From Anaerobacillus alkalilacustris (GTDB lineage: Bacteria; Bacillota; Bacilli; Bacillales; Anaerobacillaceae): a stretch of 64,000 nucleotides of DNA. The stretch is taken from positions 1 to 64,000 of the forward strand of contig NZ_MLQR01000050.1 of the NCBI RefSeq assembly GCF_001866005.1. Reading direction: 5' to 3'. Of the stretch, positions 1 through 8,292 are shown piece by piece. Made by a program: the position numbers and the translations under genes. The notes under the pieces are model-generated. The model saw only the letters and a list, made by a program, of their open reading frames with translations, was not told the DNA's origin and made no database searches. Every line of letters begins with the position of its first letter. The first letter of the stretch is position 1.

Positions 1-144
1 AGTAATCTAATTTCATGGTTTTCACCAATTAATCTTCAAATAATTGAAGATTAATTGGTGAAAACCATTGTCAGTAATCTAATTTCATGGTTTTCACCAA
101 TTAATCTTCAAATAATTGAAGATTAATTGGTGAAAACCATTGTC
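1..144. repeat. Two perfect tandem 72-bp units, each a 25-bp hairpin
   Basis: Positions 1-72 and 73-144 are identical. Each unit contains a perfect 25-bp inverted repeat (arms 15-39 and 44-68 in copy 1; 87-111 and 116-140 in copy 2) with a 4-nt ATAA loop. The array touches the window edge, so more copies may lie to the left. There is no T-tract directly after the stems, so an intrinsic terminator is not the obvious reading. It may be a small palindromic repeat element or the end of a mobile element. Confidence 0.85.
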
Positions 145-182
145 CAAATGAAGTTTTTCGTGTAATCTTGTCCATGAGTGAG

Positions 183-246
183 AGTCCTTTTTTAGTGGAT
201 TTGGACGGGTTACCACCTGACTAATCCATTATAAAGGACTTTTTCT
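183..246 (+). terminator. Terminator-like imperfect hairpin followed by T-rich tract
   Basis: Arms 183-201 and 223-240 pair (AGTCCTTT with AAAGGACT, TGGATT with AATCCA) around a 21-nt centre, and the right arm runs directly into TTTTCTTT. It would stop transcription entering from the left. No gene ending nearby is visible inside the window, so the transcript it serves is unknown. Confidence 0.45.
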
Positions 247-427
247 TTGCAATAAACAAGATTTACGAAGATTTTGAAGGTTTTAAATATTAAGTTTTAA
301 TTAATGCAATGCTAGTGATAAATTCTGATTATATAAAAAAAGCTCATAAAATTGTAACGGGTTCCGTTTGCTATCGCAAAACCATAAATGGCAAAAGAAA
401 GTGCAGCCAAAAACGTATAACTAATTG

Positions 428-450
428 CACCGCATTTGCGGTGTTTTTTT
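428..450 (+). terminator. Intrinsic terminator
   Basis: A 7-bp GC-rich stem (CACCGCA / TGCGGTG) with a 2-nt centre is followed by seven T residues. It reads on the plus strand, and the gene it terminates is not recognisable here. Confidence 0.75.
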
Positions 451-680
451 GTAACCTAATATAAAAAAATAGATCAATCATTAATTCGATTGAACATTCC
501 AGATTTTTTTGGCTGTTTTCGTATACTTTGTTGTAGGTACTTTTTCCTATTTTTCCCACAGGAGTCAAGTTCCGTCCGCTCCATTCCACTATAGTCCTGG
601 CAACTCAATCACAACAACCCTTGTGAAAACAGCCTATTTGGGATATCTGATTGAAGTATCGCCGCGTTAGTTAGTGAAAT

Positions 681-1472
681 CCTTCAGAAACTTTATGAAG
701 AACACTCGGCATGCATTTCAGCCTAGTTTTGGCCTTCAGCAACTTTATGAAGGACACTTAGCACTCGTTTCAGCTTAGTTTTGGCCTTCATCAGCTTTAT
801 GAAGAACACTTAGCATGCGTTTCAGCCTAGTTTTGGCCTTCAGCAACTTTATGAAGGACACTTAGCACTCGTTTCAGCTTAGTTTTGGCCTTCATCAGCT
901 TTATGAAGAACACTTAGCATGCGTTTCAGCCTAGTTTTGGCCTTCAGCAACTTTATGAAGGACACTCGGCATGCATTTCAGCATAGTTTTGGCCTTCATC
1001 AGCTTTATGAAGGACACTTAGCATTCGTTTCTAGTTTTGGCCTTCAGCGGCTTTATGAAGGACACTCGGCATGCATTTCAGCCTAGTTTTGGCTTTCAGC
1101 GGCTTTATGAAGGACACTTAGCACTCGTTTCAGCCTGGTTTTGGCCTTCAGCGGCTTTATGAAGGACACTCGGCATGCATTTCAGCCTAGTTTTGGCCTT
1201 CAGCGGCTTTATGAAGGACACTTAGCATGTGTTTCAGCCTGGTTTTGGCCTTCAGCGGCTTTATGAAGGACACTCGGCATGCATTTCAGCCTAGTTTTGG
1301 CTTTCAGCGGCTTTATGAAGGACACTTAGCATGTGTTTCAGCCTGGTTTTGGCCTTCAGCGGCTTTATGAAGGACACTCGGCATGCATTTCAGCCTAGTT
1401 TTGGCTTTCAACGGCTTTATGAAGGACACTTAGCATGTGTTTCAGCCTGGTTTTGTCCTTCAGCGGCTTTAT
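681..1472. repeat. 52-bp minisatellite, about 15 copies, with 104-bp higher-order period
   Basis: The unit reads roughly CCTTCAGCGGCTTTATGAAGG then ACACT(CGG/TAG)CATGCATTTCAGCCTAGTTTTGG. About fifteen copies run from 681 to 1472 and the last is truncated. Two variants alternate (ACTCGGCATGCAT and ACTTAGCATGTGT), giving a 104-bp period in the right half, which suggests expansion by duplication of a two-unit block. One copy near 1030 lacks several bases. Each unit contains the small inverted repeat CCTTCA/TGAAGG. Open frames crossing the array are a by-product of 52-bp periodicity and have no gene-like start. Confidence 0.9.
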
Positions 1473-1620
1473 ACAACTTTTTTATTAGTAAATTTATGTA
1501 TGAATTAATGTAAATAGAAATGTAAATATATACTGGCTGGTGTCTATGGACAATTGGTATAGCATTTTGTGATACATATTTTGTTAAATTTATTAGTGAA
1601 TCCTTTTATATCAACAAAAA

Positions 1621-1655
1621 TTGACCGTCAAATTAGCATAAAATTTGACGGTCAA
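1621..1655. repeat. 14-bp perfect inverted repeat (hairpin)
   Basis: TTGACCGTCAAATT at 1621-1634 is perfectly complementary to 1642-1655 across a 7-nt loop. It lies just inside the right end of the 355-1701 bracketed segment, downstream of the pgpA-like gene on the minus strand. No long T-tract follows on either strand. Confidence 0.7.
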
Positions 1656-1743
1656 TTAATAATACATTTTTAATGTTTGCGATAGGTAACGGAACCCGTT
1701 ATCATTTGTCACTTCCTTTTTTTATCATCATATGATACGCTAT

Positions 1744-2301
1744 TTATCCTATTCGTTCTTCCTGATCCCGAATATGGATTTTTTCATCACGTAGTCTTTC
1801 TTCGCGATCTCGAATTCGATGGGCTAAACGACTCGATGCATTAGCTGCGATACTACACACTAAGTCATCTAAAAATGTATTGGTTTGAGTCCCTTTTTGG
1901 TCTAACTCTTTAATAATCCCTGTTTTTTCTTTATCTAAAAATCCGAATGTTGTAACTGCAATACTCCCATAGCCAAATACACTCCCTAATGCTATGGTCT
2001 CATCTACCCCAAATAGTCCTTCATCTGAAGAGACGATCGATTGTAATGGCTCAGACAATTTCCCTTGCTCTGCTAATTTATCTAATTCAATCCCTACTAA
2101 AATAGCATGTTGTATTTCTCGTTTTTCTAGTACTCTATCAACACTTTCTATACATTCCTCTACCGTTAATACTGGTGTATACTTTACTTGCATTTCATAA
2201 ACGATTTTTGCTATATCTTGAATTTTCACACCACGTTCTTTTAACAGATCTCTAGCTGCTTTTTCAACAATATCAGAATGTACAGATTCTTTCTTAGTCA
2301 T
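1744..2301 (-). CDS. pgpA: Phosphatidylglycerophosphatase A family protein (YutG-like)
   Basis: The protein has 185 aa. The central and C-terminal parts resemble the PgpA fold found in Bacillus YutG: a stretch around residues 95-125 with GLFGVDETIALGSVFG and a conserved FLDDLVCSIAAN segment near residue 145. In this family such proteins dephosphorylate phosphatidylglycerophosphate or act on related lipid phosphates, and the Bacillus soluble type lacks strong membrane helices, as here. The C-terminus ends in a charged helix rich in R/E/D. It stands alone, transcribed away from yjcG, with an AGAGGAGAGG-type ribosome binding site before the ATG. Family assignment is fairly secure; substrate is inferred. 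Confidence 0.75.
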   Translation of the reverse strand: MTKKESVHSDIVEKAARDLLKERGVKIQDIAKIVYEMQVKYTPVLTVEECIESVDRVLEKREIQHAILVGIELDKLAEQGKLSEPLQSIVSSDEGLFGVDETIALGSVFGYGSIAVTTFGFLDKEKTGIIKELDQKGTQTNTFLDDLVCSIAANASSRLAHRIRDREERLRDEKIHIRDQEERIG

Positions 2302-2485
2302 ACTACCTCTCCTCTATCTGTTTCTGTAAACCTAGTCCTTATTTTAACATACTTTTATTCCTACTACATTTTATGTACAAACAAACCAAAAGTTTCGTTT
2401 TTCTAAGCAGATCGTGATATAGTAGTATCATAATTTTCTGAATTACTATCGTGTTACATAAAAGCAACTCTAGGAGGGGTTTACT

Positions 2486-3001
2486 TTGAAATACGTTATA
2501 GCCATTATTCCTTCAATGACATTGCAGAATATCGCCAACCATTTACGAAAACGGTATGACTCACAGTATGAAATTCTTCCAACCCACCTACCTTTAAGTG
2601 AATCATCTGAAGTAAGTGAAACAGCGATTAAAGAAATGGTAGTAAAACTTAGGGAAGTCGCCAATGAAACGAACCCATTTTCATTACAAGTATTTAAGTA
2701 TAGTTCGTTTAAACCTTTGGACAGTTCGATATATATGGGAGTCCGAGATATAGAAGAACTAGTTACCCTTCAAAAAAAATTAAATAAAATAAGCAAACCT
2801 ACTGGTAAAACACACCCATTCATCCCTCATATAAAGATCTGCCAAGGGTTAGACGATGATGAGTTTCATGACATTTTAGGAAGATTAAAAATGGAATCGG
2901 TTAATTATGAAGAGAAATGTAATTGTTTTCAACTTTTATCAGAGTCAGAAAATGGCATATGGGTAGTGTACGAAACGTTTTGGTTAGGAAAGGAAGAATA
3001 A
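2486..3001 (+). CDS. yjcG: YjcG-like 2H phosphoesterase-fold protein
   Basis: The 171-aa product has the same length and overall pattern as Bacillus subtilis YjcG, a member of the LigT/2'-5' RNA ligase (2H phosphoesterase) superfamily. It starts at a TTG (2486) with a strong AGGAGGGG site 6 bases upstream, and yjcF follows 3 bases after the stop, so the two form an operon. The family normally has two H-x-T/S motifs. Here the corresponding positions read THLPLS (about residue 33) and PHIKIC (about residue 110), so both histidines remain but the Thr/Ser partners are Pro and Lys. Catalysis is therefore doubtful; the fold is likely retained. Confidence 0.85.
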   Translation: MKYVIAIIPSMTLQNIANHLRKRYDSQYEILPTHLPLSESSEVSETAIKEMVVKLREVANETNPFSLQVFKYSSFKPLDSSIYMGVRDIEELVTLQKKLNKISKPTGKTHPFIPHIKICQGLDDDEFHDILGRLKMESVNYEEKCNCFQLLSESENGIWVVYETFWLGKEE

Positions 3002-3004
3002 ATA

Positions 3005-3433
3005 ATGAATGTAACAATCGTAAAAAATGAAGAGCAATTAAAAGATGCTTATGAAGTCCGAATGAAAGTTTTCGTAGATGAACAAAAGGTACCCGCTGAA
3101 GAAGAAATAGATCAATTTGAAGATACTGCTACTCATTTTGTTGTTTATGACCTAGAAAAGCCTATAGGTGCAGGACGTCTCCGACAGTTAGACGGATTCG
3201 GAAAAATAGAAAGAATTTGTATTGAAGCGGACTACCGTGATAAAGGAGTCGGAAAGCTGCTTATGGAAGCAATTGAAATAGAAGGGAAGGAACTAGGGTT
3301 TACGGCTTTTAAATTGAATGCGCAAATTCAAGCAACAGGATTTTATAAAAAACTTGGTTATGAAGTTACTTCTGGTGAGTTTCTTGATGCTGGAATTCCT
3401 CACGTAACAATGAAAAAAAGTGAAAAGCATTAG
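3005..3433 (+). CDS. yjcF: GNAT-family N-acetyltransferase YjcF
   Basis: The 142-aa product is a single GNAT domain. The acetyl-CoA binding loop is visible as YRDKGVGKLLMEA (about residues 78-90), preceded by the beta-bulge strand IERICIEADY. The N-terminal FVDEQKVPAEEEIDQFED is typical of the ElaA/YjcF branch. The substrate is unknown in this family. It is co-transcribed with yjcG (3-bp gap), the same pairing seen in B. subtilis. A terminator overlaps its stop codon. Confidence 0.88.
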   Translation: MNVTIVKNEEQLKDAYEVRMKVFVDEQKVPAEEEIDQFEDTATHFVVYDLEKPIGAGRLRQLDGFGKIERICIEADYRDKGVGKLLMEAIEIEGKELGFTAFKLNAQIQATGFYKKLGYEVTSGEFLDAGIPHVTMKKSEKH

Positions 3434-3447
3434 CTTTTCGCTTTTTT
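3420..3447 (+). terminator. Intrinsic terminator of yjcG-yjcF
   Basis: A 9-bp stem GTGAAAAGC / GCTTTTCGC (one G-U pair) with loop ATTA overlaps the yjcF stop codon and is followed by CTTTTTT. Confidence 0.85.
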
Positions 3448-3587
3448 CATGCTTACATTTCACTAGGTAAATCATATCATTCCAATATCTACTCAATTCA
3501 TGCATGATTTTCTTGAAAGTCCGTAATAATAAGGATAATTAATCATGGACAAGGCCACTCTAAATCCTCGTAGAAAGGATTTTACTC

Positions 3588-4727
3588 ATGGATAAAAAGA
3601 AAATAATCATTTTTTCAGTATCATTTGGAAATGGACATAATCAAGTATCAAATGTATTACACAACCATTTAAAACGAAAAGAATTTGATGTTGAGGTTAT
3701 CGATACGTTTGATGTCATTAACAAATTATTCCACAAAGTTGTTCTAGAGAGTTATTTAAAATTGATTCGTTTTCGACCAAGTTTATGGGGAAAGCTTTAT
3801 CAGTATTCTGAGGAAAATCCCAATTCAATTTTTTTAAAACAATTTAATGCTTTCTTAACAAACAAACTATATCGTACTTTAGAAGAGAAAAAAGCAGATA
3901 CGATCATTACAACACACCCAATAGCAACAACCTTACTCGCTAATGTTATTAGAAAAAGGAAAGTACCTGTTCAACTATTTGCTTTACTCACTGATTTTGC
4001 TGTTCATCCAATGTCTGTACACCCAGAGGTACATGGATATTTTATTGCTTCAGAACATTTACGCTATTATGCTAAATTGTACAAGCTTGATGAACAACTG
4101 TTTTATCCTACTGGAATCCCTACATTAAAAGAAAATTTACTACAGATTTCCAAAAAACGATTACGTAAGAAACTGCATTTAGATGATAATAAAAAAACAG
4201 TCTTAATAGCGGGCGGTGGGGTTGGATTAGCTAAGTTTACGAAGATTTTATCAGGTTTAGAAGCATTTGATGAACCGTTACAAATTATCTGTGTTACTGG
4301 AGTTAATAAGCGTGCGATGCAAAAGGTTAAAAGGCATGAGAGTAAACACCAAATTCGCGTCCTAGGTTTTACTAATTTATTTATGGAATACTTAAAGGCA
4401 AGCGATGTTATTTTAACAAAAGCAGGTGGAGTCACGATGTCTGAGGCCTTAGTTTGTGAAACACCTATCCTTATTTTTCAACCACTTCCAGGACAAGAGG
4501 AACAAAATAGTCAGTTTTTAATGAACTACGGAGCCGCAATAAAAGCTGAAGTAGTTGAGGAAATTCCAATATTACTTGAACGTATCGTATTTAATGATCA
4601 TTACCATAGTATTATGACGGAAAATGCAAAAAAATTGAAACAACCTAATGCAGCAAAAGAAATAACTAAAATAATTACTACAAGTGCCGAGAAAATTCAA
4701 GAAATGGAAAGCAGCTTTGGTGTATAG
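3588..4727 (+). CDS. MGDG-synthase-like glycosyltransferase (UgtP/YkoN type, GT28)
   Basis: The 379-aa protein matches the length of Bacillus UgtP (382 aa) and its paralogue YkoN. The N-terminal acceptor-side signature SFGNGHNQVS (residues 11-20) is the MGDG-synthase N motif. The C-terminal nucleotide-sugar half has IAGGGVGLAK, TKAGGVTMSEAL and PLPGQEEQN, the GT28 donor-binding signature. Members transfer glucose or galactose from UDP-sugars to diacylglycerol at the inner membrane face. It is monocistronic, with a GAAAGGA site before the ATG and a strong terminator at the stop. Because it diverges from UgtP in the N-half, YkoN-like is a safer label; acceptor specificity is inferred. Confidence 0.8.
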   Translation: MDKKKIIIFSVSFGNGHNQVSNVLHNHLKRKEFDVEVIDTFDVINKLFHKVVLESYLKLIRFRPSLWGKLYQYSEENPNSIFLKQFNAFLTNKLYRTLEEKKADTIITTHPIATTLLANVIRKRKVPVQLFALLTDFAVHPMSVHPEVHGYFIASEHLRYYAKLYKLDEQLFYPTGIPTLKENLLQISKKRLRKKLHLDDNKKTVLIAGGGVGLAKFTKILSGLEAFDEPLQIICVTGVNKRAMQKVKRHESKHQIRVLGFTNLFMEYLKASDVILTKAGGVTMSEALVCETPILIFQPLPGQEEQNSQFLMNYGAAIKAEVVEEIPILLERIVFNDHYHSIMTENAKKLKQPNAAKEITKIITTSAEKIQEMESSFGV

Positions 4728-4746
4728 AGGGATTTCCCTCTATACA
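4721..4746. terminator. Bidirectional terminator between convergent genes
   Basis: A perfect 12-bp stem (TGTATAGAGGGA / TCCCTCTATACA, centre TT) contains the stop codons of both the glycosyltransferase on the left and the small minus-strand gene on the right. Confidence 0.75.
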
Positions 4747-4988
4747 CTCGCATCAATAATATACCCTTTTCCCGTAAGTTCACAAATCAATTTTCGATTC
4801 GTAAATTTTCTTCGATTATACTCATTTTTTAGAATGGTATAATTTATCTGTTTTTGTTGTTCAGTCAATACTTCATGAAACTTACTCTTTGCAACTGCTG
4901 AAATTGGTTTAATACTTGGCTGATCATAAGGGATTCTGTTTCCATACTGAAATAGTTGTTCGTTACGGATTGGTGGAATATACCCCAT
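4740..4988 (-). CDS. Conserved-looking hypothetical protein, 82 aa
   Basis: I do not recognise this protein with confidence. The ATG at 4988 is preferred over an upstream GTG because AGAGGTG lies 6 bases before it. The product begins MGYIPPIRNEQLFQYGNRI and has a basic middle and C-terminal half (NEYNRRKFTNRKL) predicted to be soluble, without a signal peptide or membrane segment. It is transcribed alone, convergent with the GT28 gene. Its coding quality (good ribosome binding site, own terminator) supports a real gene; no function can be assigned. Confidence 0.65.
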   Translation of the reverse strand: MGYIPPIRNEQLFQYGNRIPYDQPSIKPISAVAKSKFHEVLTEQQKQINYTILKNEYNRRKFTNRKLICELTGKGYIIDASV

Positions 4989-5186
4989 AATTATCACCTC
5001 TGAATTCGTTTTTTAAAACAAATTCTTATTCTTCTATACCCCATTTCCTGAACATAGTAGTAATAAAAATCGAAATTTTTATATGAGTTATTTCTATTAA
5101 TATGCGTCCTTCCCTTACATGTTTCTTATTTTTTTGCTATAGTTGTTTAGTAGTTTTTTTATGTTTAGAAAATGTTTTTCAGCTGA

Positions 5187-5302
5187 GTGAGTTTCATCAT
5201 GACCAAAACCAATCTGCATAAATCTATAGCTAGTTGCGAACGGTTTATCACAACTAGTTATAGTATCTTAGTGGAGGGAATTATGAATGTTGAAATTCAT
5301 TA
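5187..5302. repeat. Palindromic intergenic element, degenerate copy
   Basis: The 320-bp gap between the small gene and yjcD holds an imperfect palindrome: outer arms TGAGTTTCATCAT / ATGTTGAAATTCA, and an inner hairpin CTATAGCTAGTTGCG / CACAACTAGTTATAG. The outer arms and the inner AGTTGCG/CGCAACT core resemble the perfect copy at 36114-36219. It ends just before the yjcD ribosome binding site (GTGGAGG). The remainder of the gap shows nothing else I can name. Confidence 0.6.
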
Positions 5303-5320
5303 ATCTAGTGGAGGTATTCC

Positions 5321-7594
5321 ATGCAAGTAGCTTTTTATCAAGATAGCATCATTAACTTAACGAAGATTAATCGATCACAATTACAAAAACTTTATTTATC
5401 GAGCCAAAGGGGCGAACTGACTTGTCCTTGTTGTCGCCAAAATGTAAAACTAAGTGTAAGTATTCATAAGCAACCTTATTTCATCCATCCAGCTCAAATG
5501 TTTCAATGTCTTGATACAATCGCAGCTTTAGAAAAAAATTCAGTAGAAGAGCCCCTAAAATCAGTTGGTAGCTTTATGCTTCCTAGTAAACGAGAAATAA
5601 ATAGTAATGTAGCTACTGCAACTAAAGCGAGTATTGATAGTTGGCAAGATCCTTATGTCGTCCGTAGTATACCTCCGTTCCAAAGTAGGCCACAAAATGA
5701 AAAAAGTCACCCTGACTATCTTTTAGATCAAAATCAATGGGAAGCTGTTTCTACAACTGAAGGTCCTCTTCTTGTATTAGCTGGTGCTGGTAGTGGGAAA
5801 ACTCGTGTGCTGACGACTCGAACCGCCTATATGTTGACGGAAAAAGAGATTCCTTCAAACCGCTTACTGCTTGTGACATTTACAACAAAAGCCGCTAAAG
5901 AGATGAAAAGTCGAATGGCTGCCTTCAAAGGAATTAACAAAAGTGACTTAGCCTCACTTGTAGTTGGTACGTTTCACAGCATTTTTTATAAGATGCTAAT
6001 GCATCATCAAGGCCCTCAATGGCAACCTAGCAAACTGTTAAAGTGGGATTGGCAACGAGAGCAAATCATTAAAGAAGCTTCTAAAGAACTAGGTATTGAT
6101 GAAAAGGAATTTCCTTTTGACCAAGCTCTTTCTCAAATTAGCTTCTGGAAAAACAGTATAATACTTCCTACCCATGTAAAACCTGAAACCGATTGGGAGG
6201 AAAAGGTAAAATTTTTATACGAGCGATATGAAGACACAAAACGTAAAAACGTTCACTTTGATTTTGATGATATGTTACTAGGTTGCTTTCAACTACTAAC
6301 TGAAAATGAGACTTTATTACGAAAATACCAAGAACGTTTTTCTTATATTTTGGTTGATGAGTTTCAGGATATTAATAAAGTTCAATATGAAATTATTGCG
6401 CTTCTTAGTAAACAATCGAAAAATTTATGTGCGGTAGGTGACGACGATCAGTCGATCTATAGTTTTAGAGGAAGTGACCCTTCTTATATCTTAAACTTTG
6501 AAAATGATTTTCCAGGTGCAAAAGTAATCACACTAAATTGTAACTACCGTTCGCATCACTCAATTGTATCGAGTGCAGGAAATGTAATATTTCAAAATAA
6601 AAAAAGAAGAGACAAAACAATTTTTGCAGCACGTGATAGCGAAAATCGACCAATTCAGTTTTTCCCTTATGATGAAGAAGAAGAAGCGACAATGATTGTT
6701 ACTGATATTAAAGAAAAAATCGAAAATGGGGCAAAACCGGGAGATTTTTGCATTTTGTATCGGACAAACTCATCTTCTCGTGCAATCTTCGAGAGACTTG
6801 TAGCATCAACCCTACCTTTTCATATCGAACAAGAAGGCGATTCATTCTACGTCAGAAGAACCGTACGAAAAGCATTGGCTTACTTAAAGCTTAGCTATAA
6901 TCCTGATGATCAAGAGGCGATAAAAGAATTATTAGGGGCAATGTTTATCAAACAATCTAGTTTAAGAGATTTAAAAGCATTATCAATCTTAAACGATTGT
7001 TCTTTGTTAGAAGCAATGACAAAACTTACTGATATTCAGCCTTTCCAACAGAAGAAATTAAAAAAAATGATCCCTCTATTTAAACAGCTTCGGAAGTTTA
7101 CAACGGTAGAAGCTCTAGAATGGATCGAAAAAGAAATGGGGTTAAGTGATTATATTAAAAAGCATGGCAATGAAGGAAATGTCATTGATAAAGGGTCCGA
7201 TGATTTACGTGACCTTAAAGTAGCAGCAAATAGCCACGATCGGATAAGTGATTTTCTAAGTCATGTTGATCATATGATTGCAAAAACAAAAGAATTAAAA
7301 GATCATTCCGGAAACAAAAATAGTATTCAACTTATGACAATACATCGCGCAAAGGGATTAGAATATAAAACAGTCTATGTTTTAAGTGTCGTTGAAGGAG
7401 CATTACCACATGATTATGCACTAGAAGCGCTTCGTGAAGGTAACATGGCACCAATAGAAGAAGAACGGCGATTAATGTATGTCGCTGTTACACGAGCTAT
7501 GGATGGATTATACCTTTCAGTTCCTCAAAAAAGACGAGGAAAAAAAACTCACTCATCTCGATTTATACGAGATATGAATACGATTAAACTATAG
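5321..7594 (+). CDS. yjcD: UvrD/PcrA-type superfamily 1 DNA helicase YjcD
   Basis: At 757 aa this matches B. subtilis YjcD. An N-terminal extension of about 130 residues carries a zinc-binding-like CPCC (residues 35-38) with nearby His residues. The helicase core follows: Q motif LDQNQWEAV, Walker A LAGAGSGKTR (about residue 153), motif Ia LLLVTFTTKAAKEM, motif II VDEFQDINKVQYE, motif III GDDDQSIYSFRGSD, motif IV NYRSH, motif V TIHRAKGLEYKTVYV and motif VI EEERRLMYVAVTRA. All ATPase residues are present, so it should be an active 3'-5' DNA translocase; its repair role is inferred. Monocistronic, with a terminator 33 bp after the stop. Confidence 0.92.
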   Translation: MQVAFYQDSIINLTKINRSQLQKLYLSSQRGELTCPCCRQNVKLSVSIHKQPYFIHPAQMFQCLDTIAALEKNSVEEPLKSVGSFMLPSKREINSNVATATKASIDSWQDPYVVRSIPPFQSRPQNEKSHPDYLLDQNQWEAVSTTEGPLLVLAGAGSGKTRVLTTRTAYMLTEKEIPSNRLLLVTFTTKAAKEMKSRMAAFKGINKSDLASLVVGTFHSIFYKMLMHHQGPQWQPSKLLKWDWQREQIIKEASKELGIDEKEFPFDQALSQISFWKNSIILPTHVKPETDWEEKVKFLYERYEDTKRKNVHFDFDDMLLGCFQLLTENETLLRKYQERFSYILVDEFQDINKVQYEIIALLSKQSKNLCAVGDDDQSIYSFRGSDPSYILNFENDFPGAKVITLNCNYRSHHSIVSSAGNVIFQNKKRRDKTIFAARDSENRPIQFFPYDEEEEATMIVTDIKEKIENGAKPGDFCILYRTNSSSRAIFERLVASTLPFHIEQEGDSFYVRRTVRKALAYLKLSYNPDDQEAIKELLGAMFIKQSSLRDLKALSILNDCSLLEAMTKLTDIQPFQQKKLKKMIPLFKQLRKFTTVEALEWIEKEMGLSDYIKKHGNEGNVIDKGSDDLRDLKVAANSHDRISDFLSHVDHMIAKTKELKDHSGNKNSIQLMTIHRAKGLEYKTVYVLSVVEGALPHDYALEALREGNMAPIEEERRLMYVAVTRAMDGLYLSVPQKRRGKKTHSSRFIRDMNTIKL

Positions 7595-7626
7595 GCTTAC
7601 AGTTTTTGGTTGCGTTGCCTTTTAAT

Positions 7627-7667
7627 GAAACAACCATCAGGTATATAGCGAGCCTGATGGTTGTTTC
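7627..7667 (+). terminator. Intrinsic terminator of yjcD
   Basis: A perfect 15-bp inverted repeat (GAAACAACCATCAGG and its complement) with an 11-nt loop lies 33 bp after the helicase stop. The right arm ends in GTTTC rather than a pure T-run. Confidence 0.7.
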
Positions 7668-7672
7668 TACAA

Positions 7673-7800
7673 GGAAAGCGCAAGCGCCTTGGTCACGAGC
7701 GAAAGGCACTGGAAGGCCTTTGACAGAAGCCGCTCTTTGGCTTCCGAAAAGGACTGAAGTGACCGAGCTCGTAGGCGCTGAAGCTAGACAGTTTCAAAGT
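7673..7800. repeat. GC-rich structured intergenic repeat of the Bacillaceae AGCGCAAGCGCCTT type
   Basis: This 128-bp block is much richer in GC than its surroundings. It begins GGAAAGCGCAAGCGCCTTGG and ends near GTAGGCGCTGAAGCTAGACAG, with internal complementary blocks (GGTCAC/GTGACC, GCGCC/GGCGC, GAAGCC/GGCTTC). From memory, sequences of this form recur between genes in many Bacillaceae genomes; this could be checked by a self-BLAST of the genome. An open frame crossing it is not a gene. Confidence 0.6.
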
Positions 7801-7911
7801 TAGAAATTTATAAATTCTGATACTACAAGATAACCAAATTTACTCTCTTTAGGAAATATAGATTAGGCTTAATTTCTTTTAGAACGTATTTAAAGTCAAC
7901 TTAGCACGGAA

Positions 7912-8163
7912 TTATATCCAAGACCACCCTTGATTTTTTTCATTTGTAGGTGGTTGGTCCTTTTTCTCATCTGTAGTCTTTTGTTCTTCCACTGTTGGTT
8001 GTGCTTTCACTTGTGATCTTCTTGTAAATACTAGATCATCCCAAGCGGCAAAAGGATTTCTCGGTTTAACAATTTGTGTTGCTTCTTCCTTTACCTCTTC
8101 TGTAACTTCAGGGTTTATTTCTTGCTTTTGCTTTTCAACCTTTTTTGTTCGTTTCTTTTTCAC
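7912..8163 (-). CDS. Hypothetical low-complexity protein, 83 aa
   Basis: The GTG start at 8163 has GGAGG 9 bases upstream. The product is highly charged: an N-terminal Lys/Arg stretch (KKKRTKKVEKQKQE), a central IVKPRNPFAAWDDLVFTRR segment that is the only hydrophobic part, and a Gln/Pro/Asn-rich C-terminus ending in GWSWI. No signal peptide or membrane helix is visible. I do not recognise a family. Its position beside the spore-envelope genes makes a coat role possible but unproven. Confidence 0.55.
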   Translation of the reverse strand: MKKKRTKKVEKQKQEINPEVTEEVKEEATQIVKPRNPFAAWDDLVFTRRSQVKAQPTVEEQKTTDEKKDQPPTNEKNQGWSWI

Positions 8164-8292
8164 CTTTCAATTCCTCCTTACACGAATAATTCTTCTTTGT
8201 CAGAGAGATGTTTTTTACCTTCGAGGTTAAAACATAATTAATAAAGAAACCTATATTAACTTATGCAAACTCGTTTTTAGTGTGCAAAATTT

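Larger units (their letters stand above)
355..1701. mobile_element. Segment bracketed by a 26-bp near-perfect inverted repeat
   Basis: The left end (355-380, TAACGGGTTCCGTT then CTATCGCAAA) and right end (1676-1701, read on the other strand) match over 26 bp with two mismatches. Between them lie a terminator, the 52-bp minisatellite and a hairpin, but no credible gene. The arrangement resembles the terminal inverted repeats of a non-autonomous transposable element. I could not identify flanking target-site duplications, so this is an inference from the inverted repeats alone. Nothing protein-coding was found anywhere in 1-1743. Confidence 0.35.

Noticed and set aside
371-589. Minus-strand 72-codon frame near the left edge
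   Set aside because: It crosses the terminator and the inverted-repeat end and has no credible ribosome binding site or family similarity.
681-1472. CRISPR array
   Set aside because: The repeats are contiguous with no unique spacers of constant length, the unit is 52 bp with variants, and no cas gene is present.
1331-1513. Open frame of 60 codons across the minisatellite
   Set aside because: It arises from the 52-bp repeat, has no ribosome binding site and its composition follows the repeat rather than a protein.
3588-4727. Calling the GT28 gene ugtP
   Set aside because: The family motifs fit, but the N-terminal half diverges from UgtP and no lipid-synthesis context is present; a YkoN-like label is safer.
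7606-7803. Plus-strand 65-codon frame after yjcD
   Set aside because: It reads through the yjcD terminator and the GC-rich repeat; no start signal.
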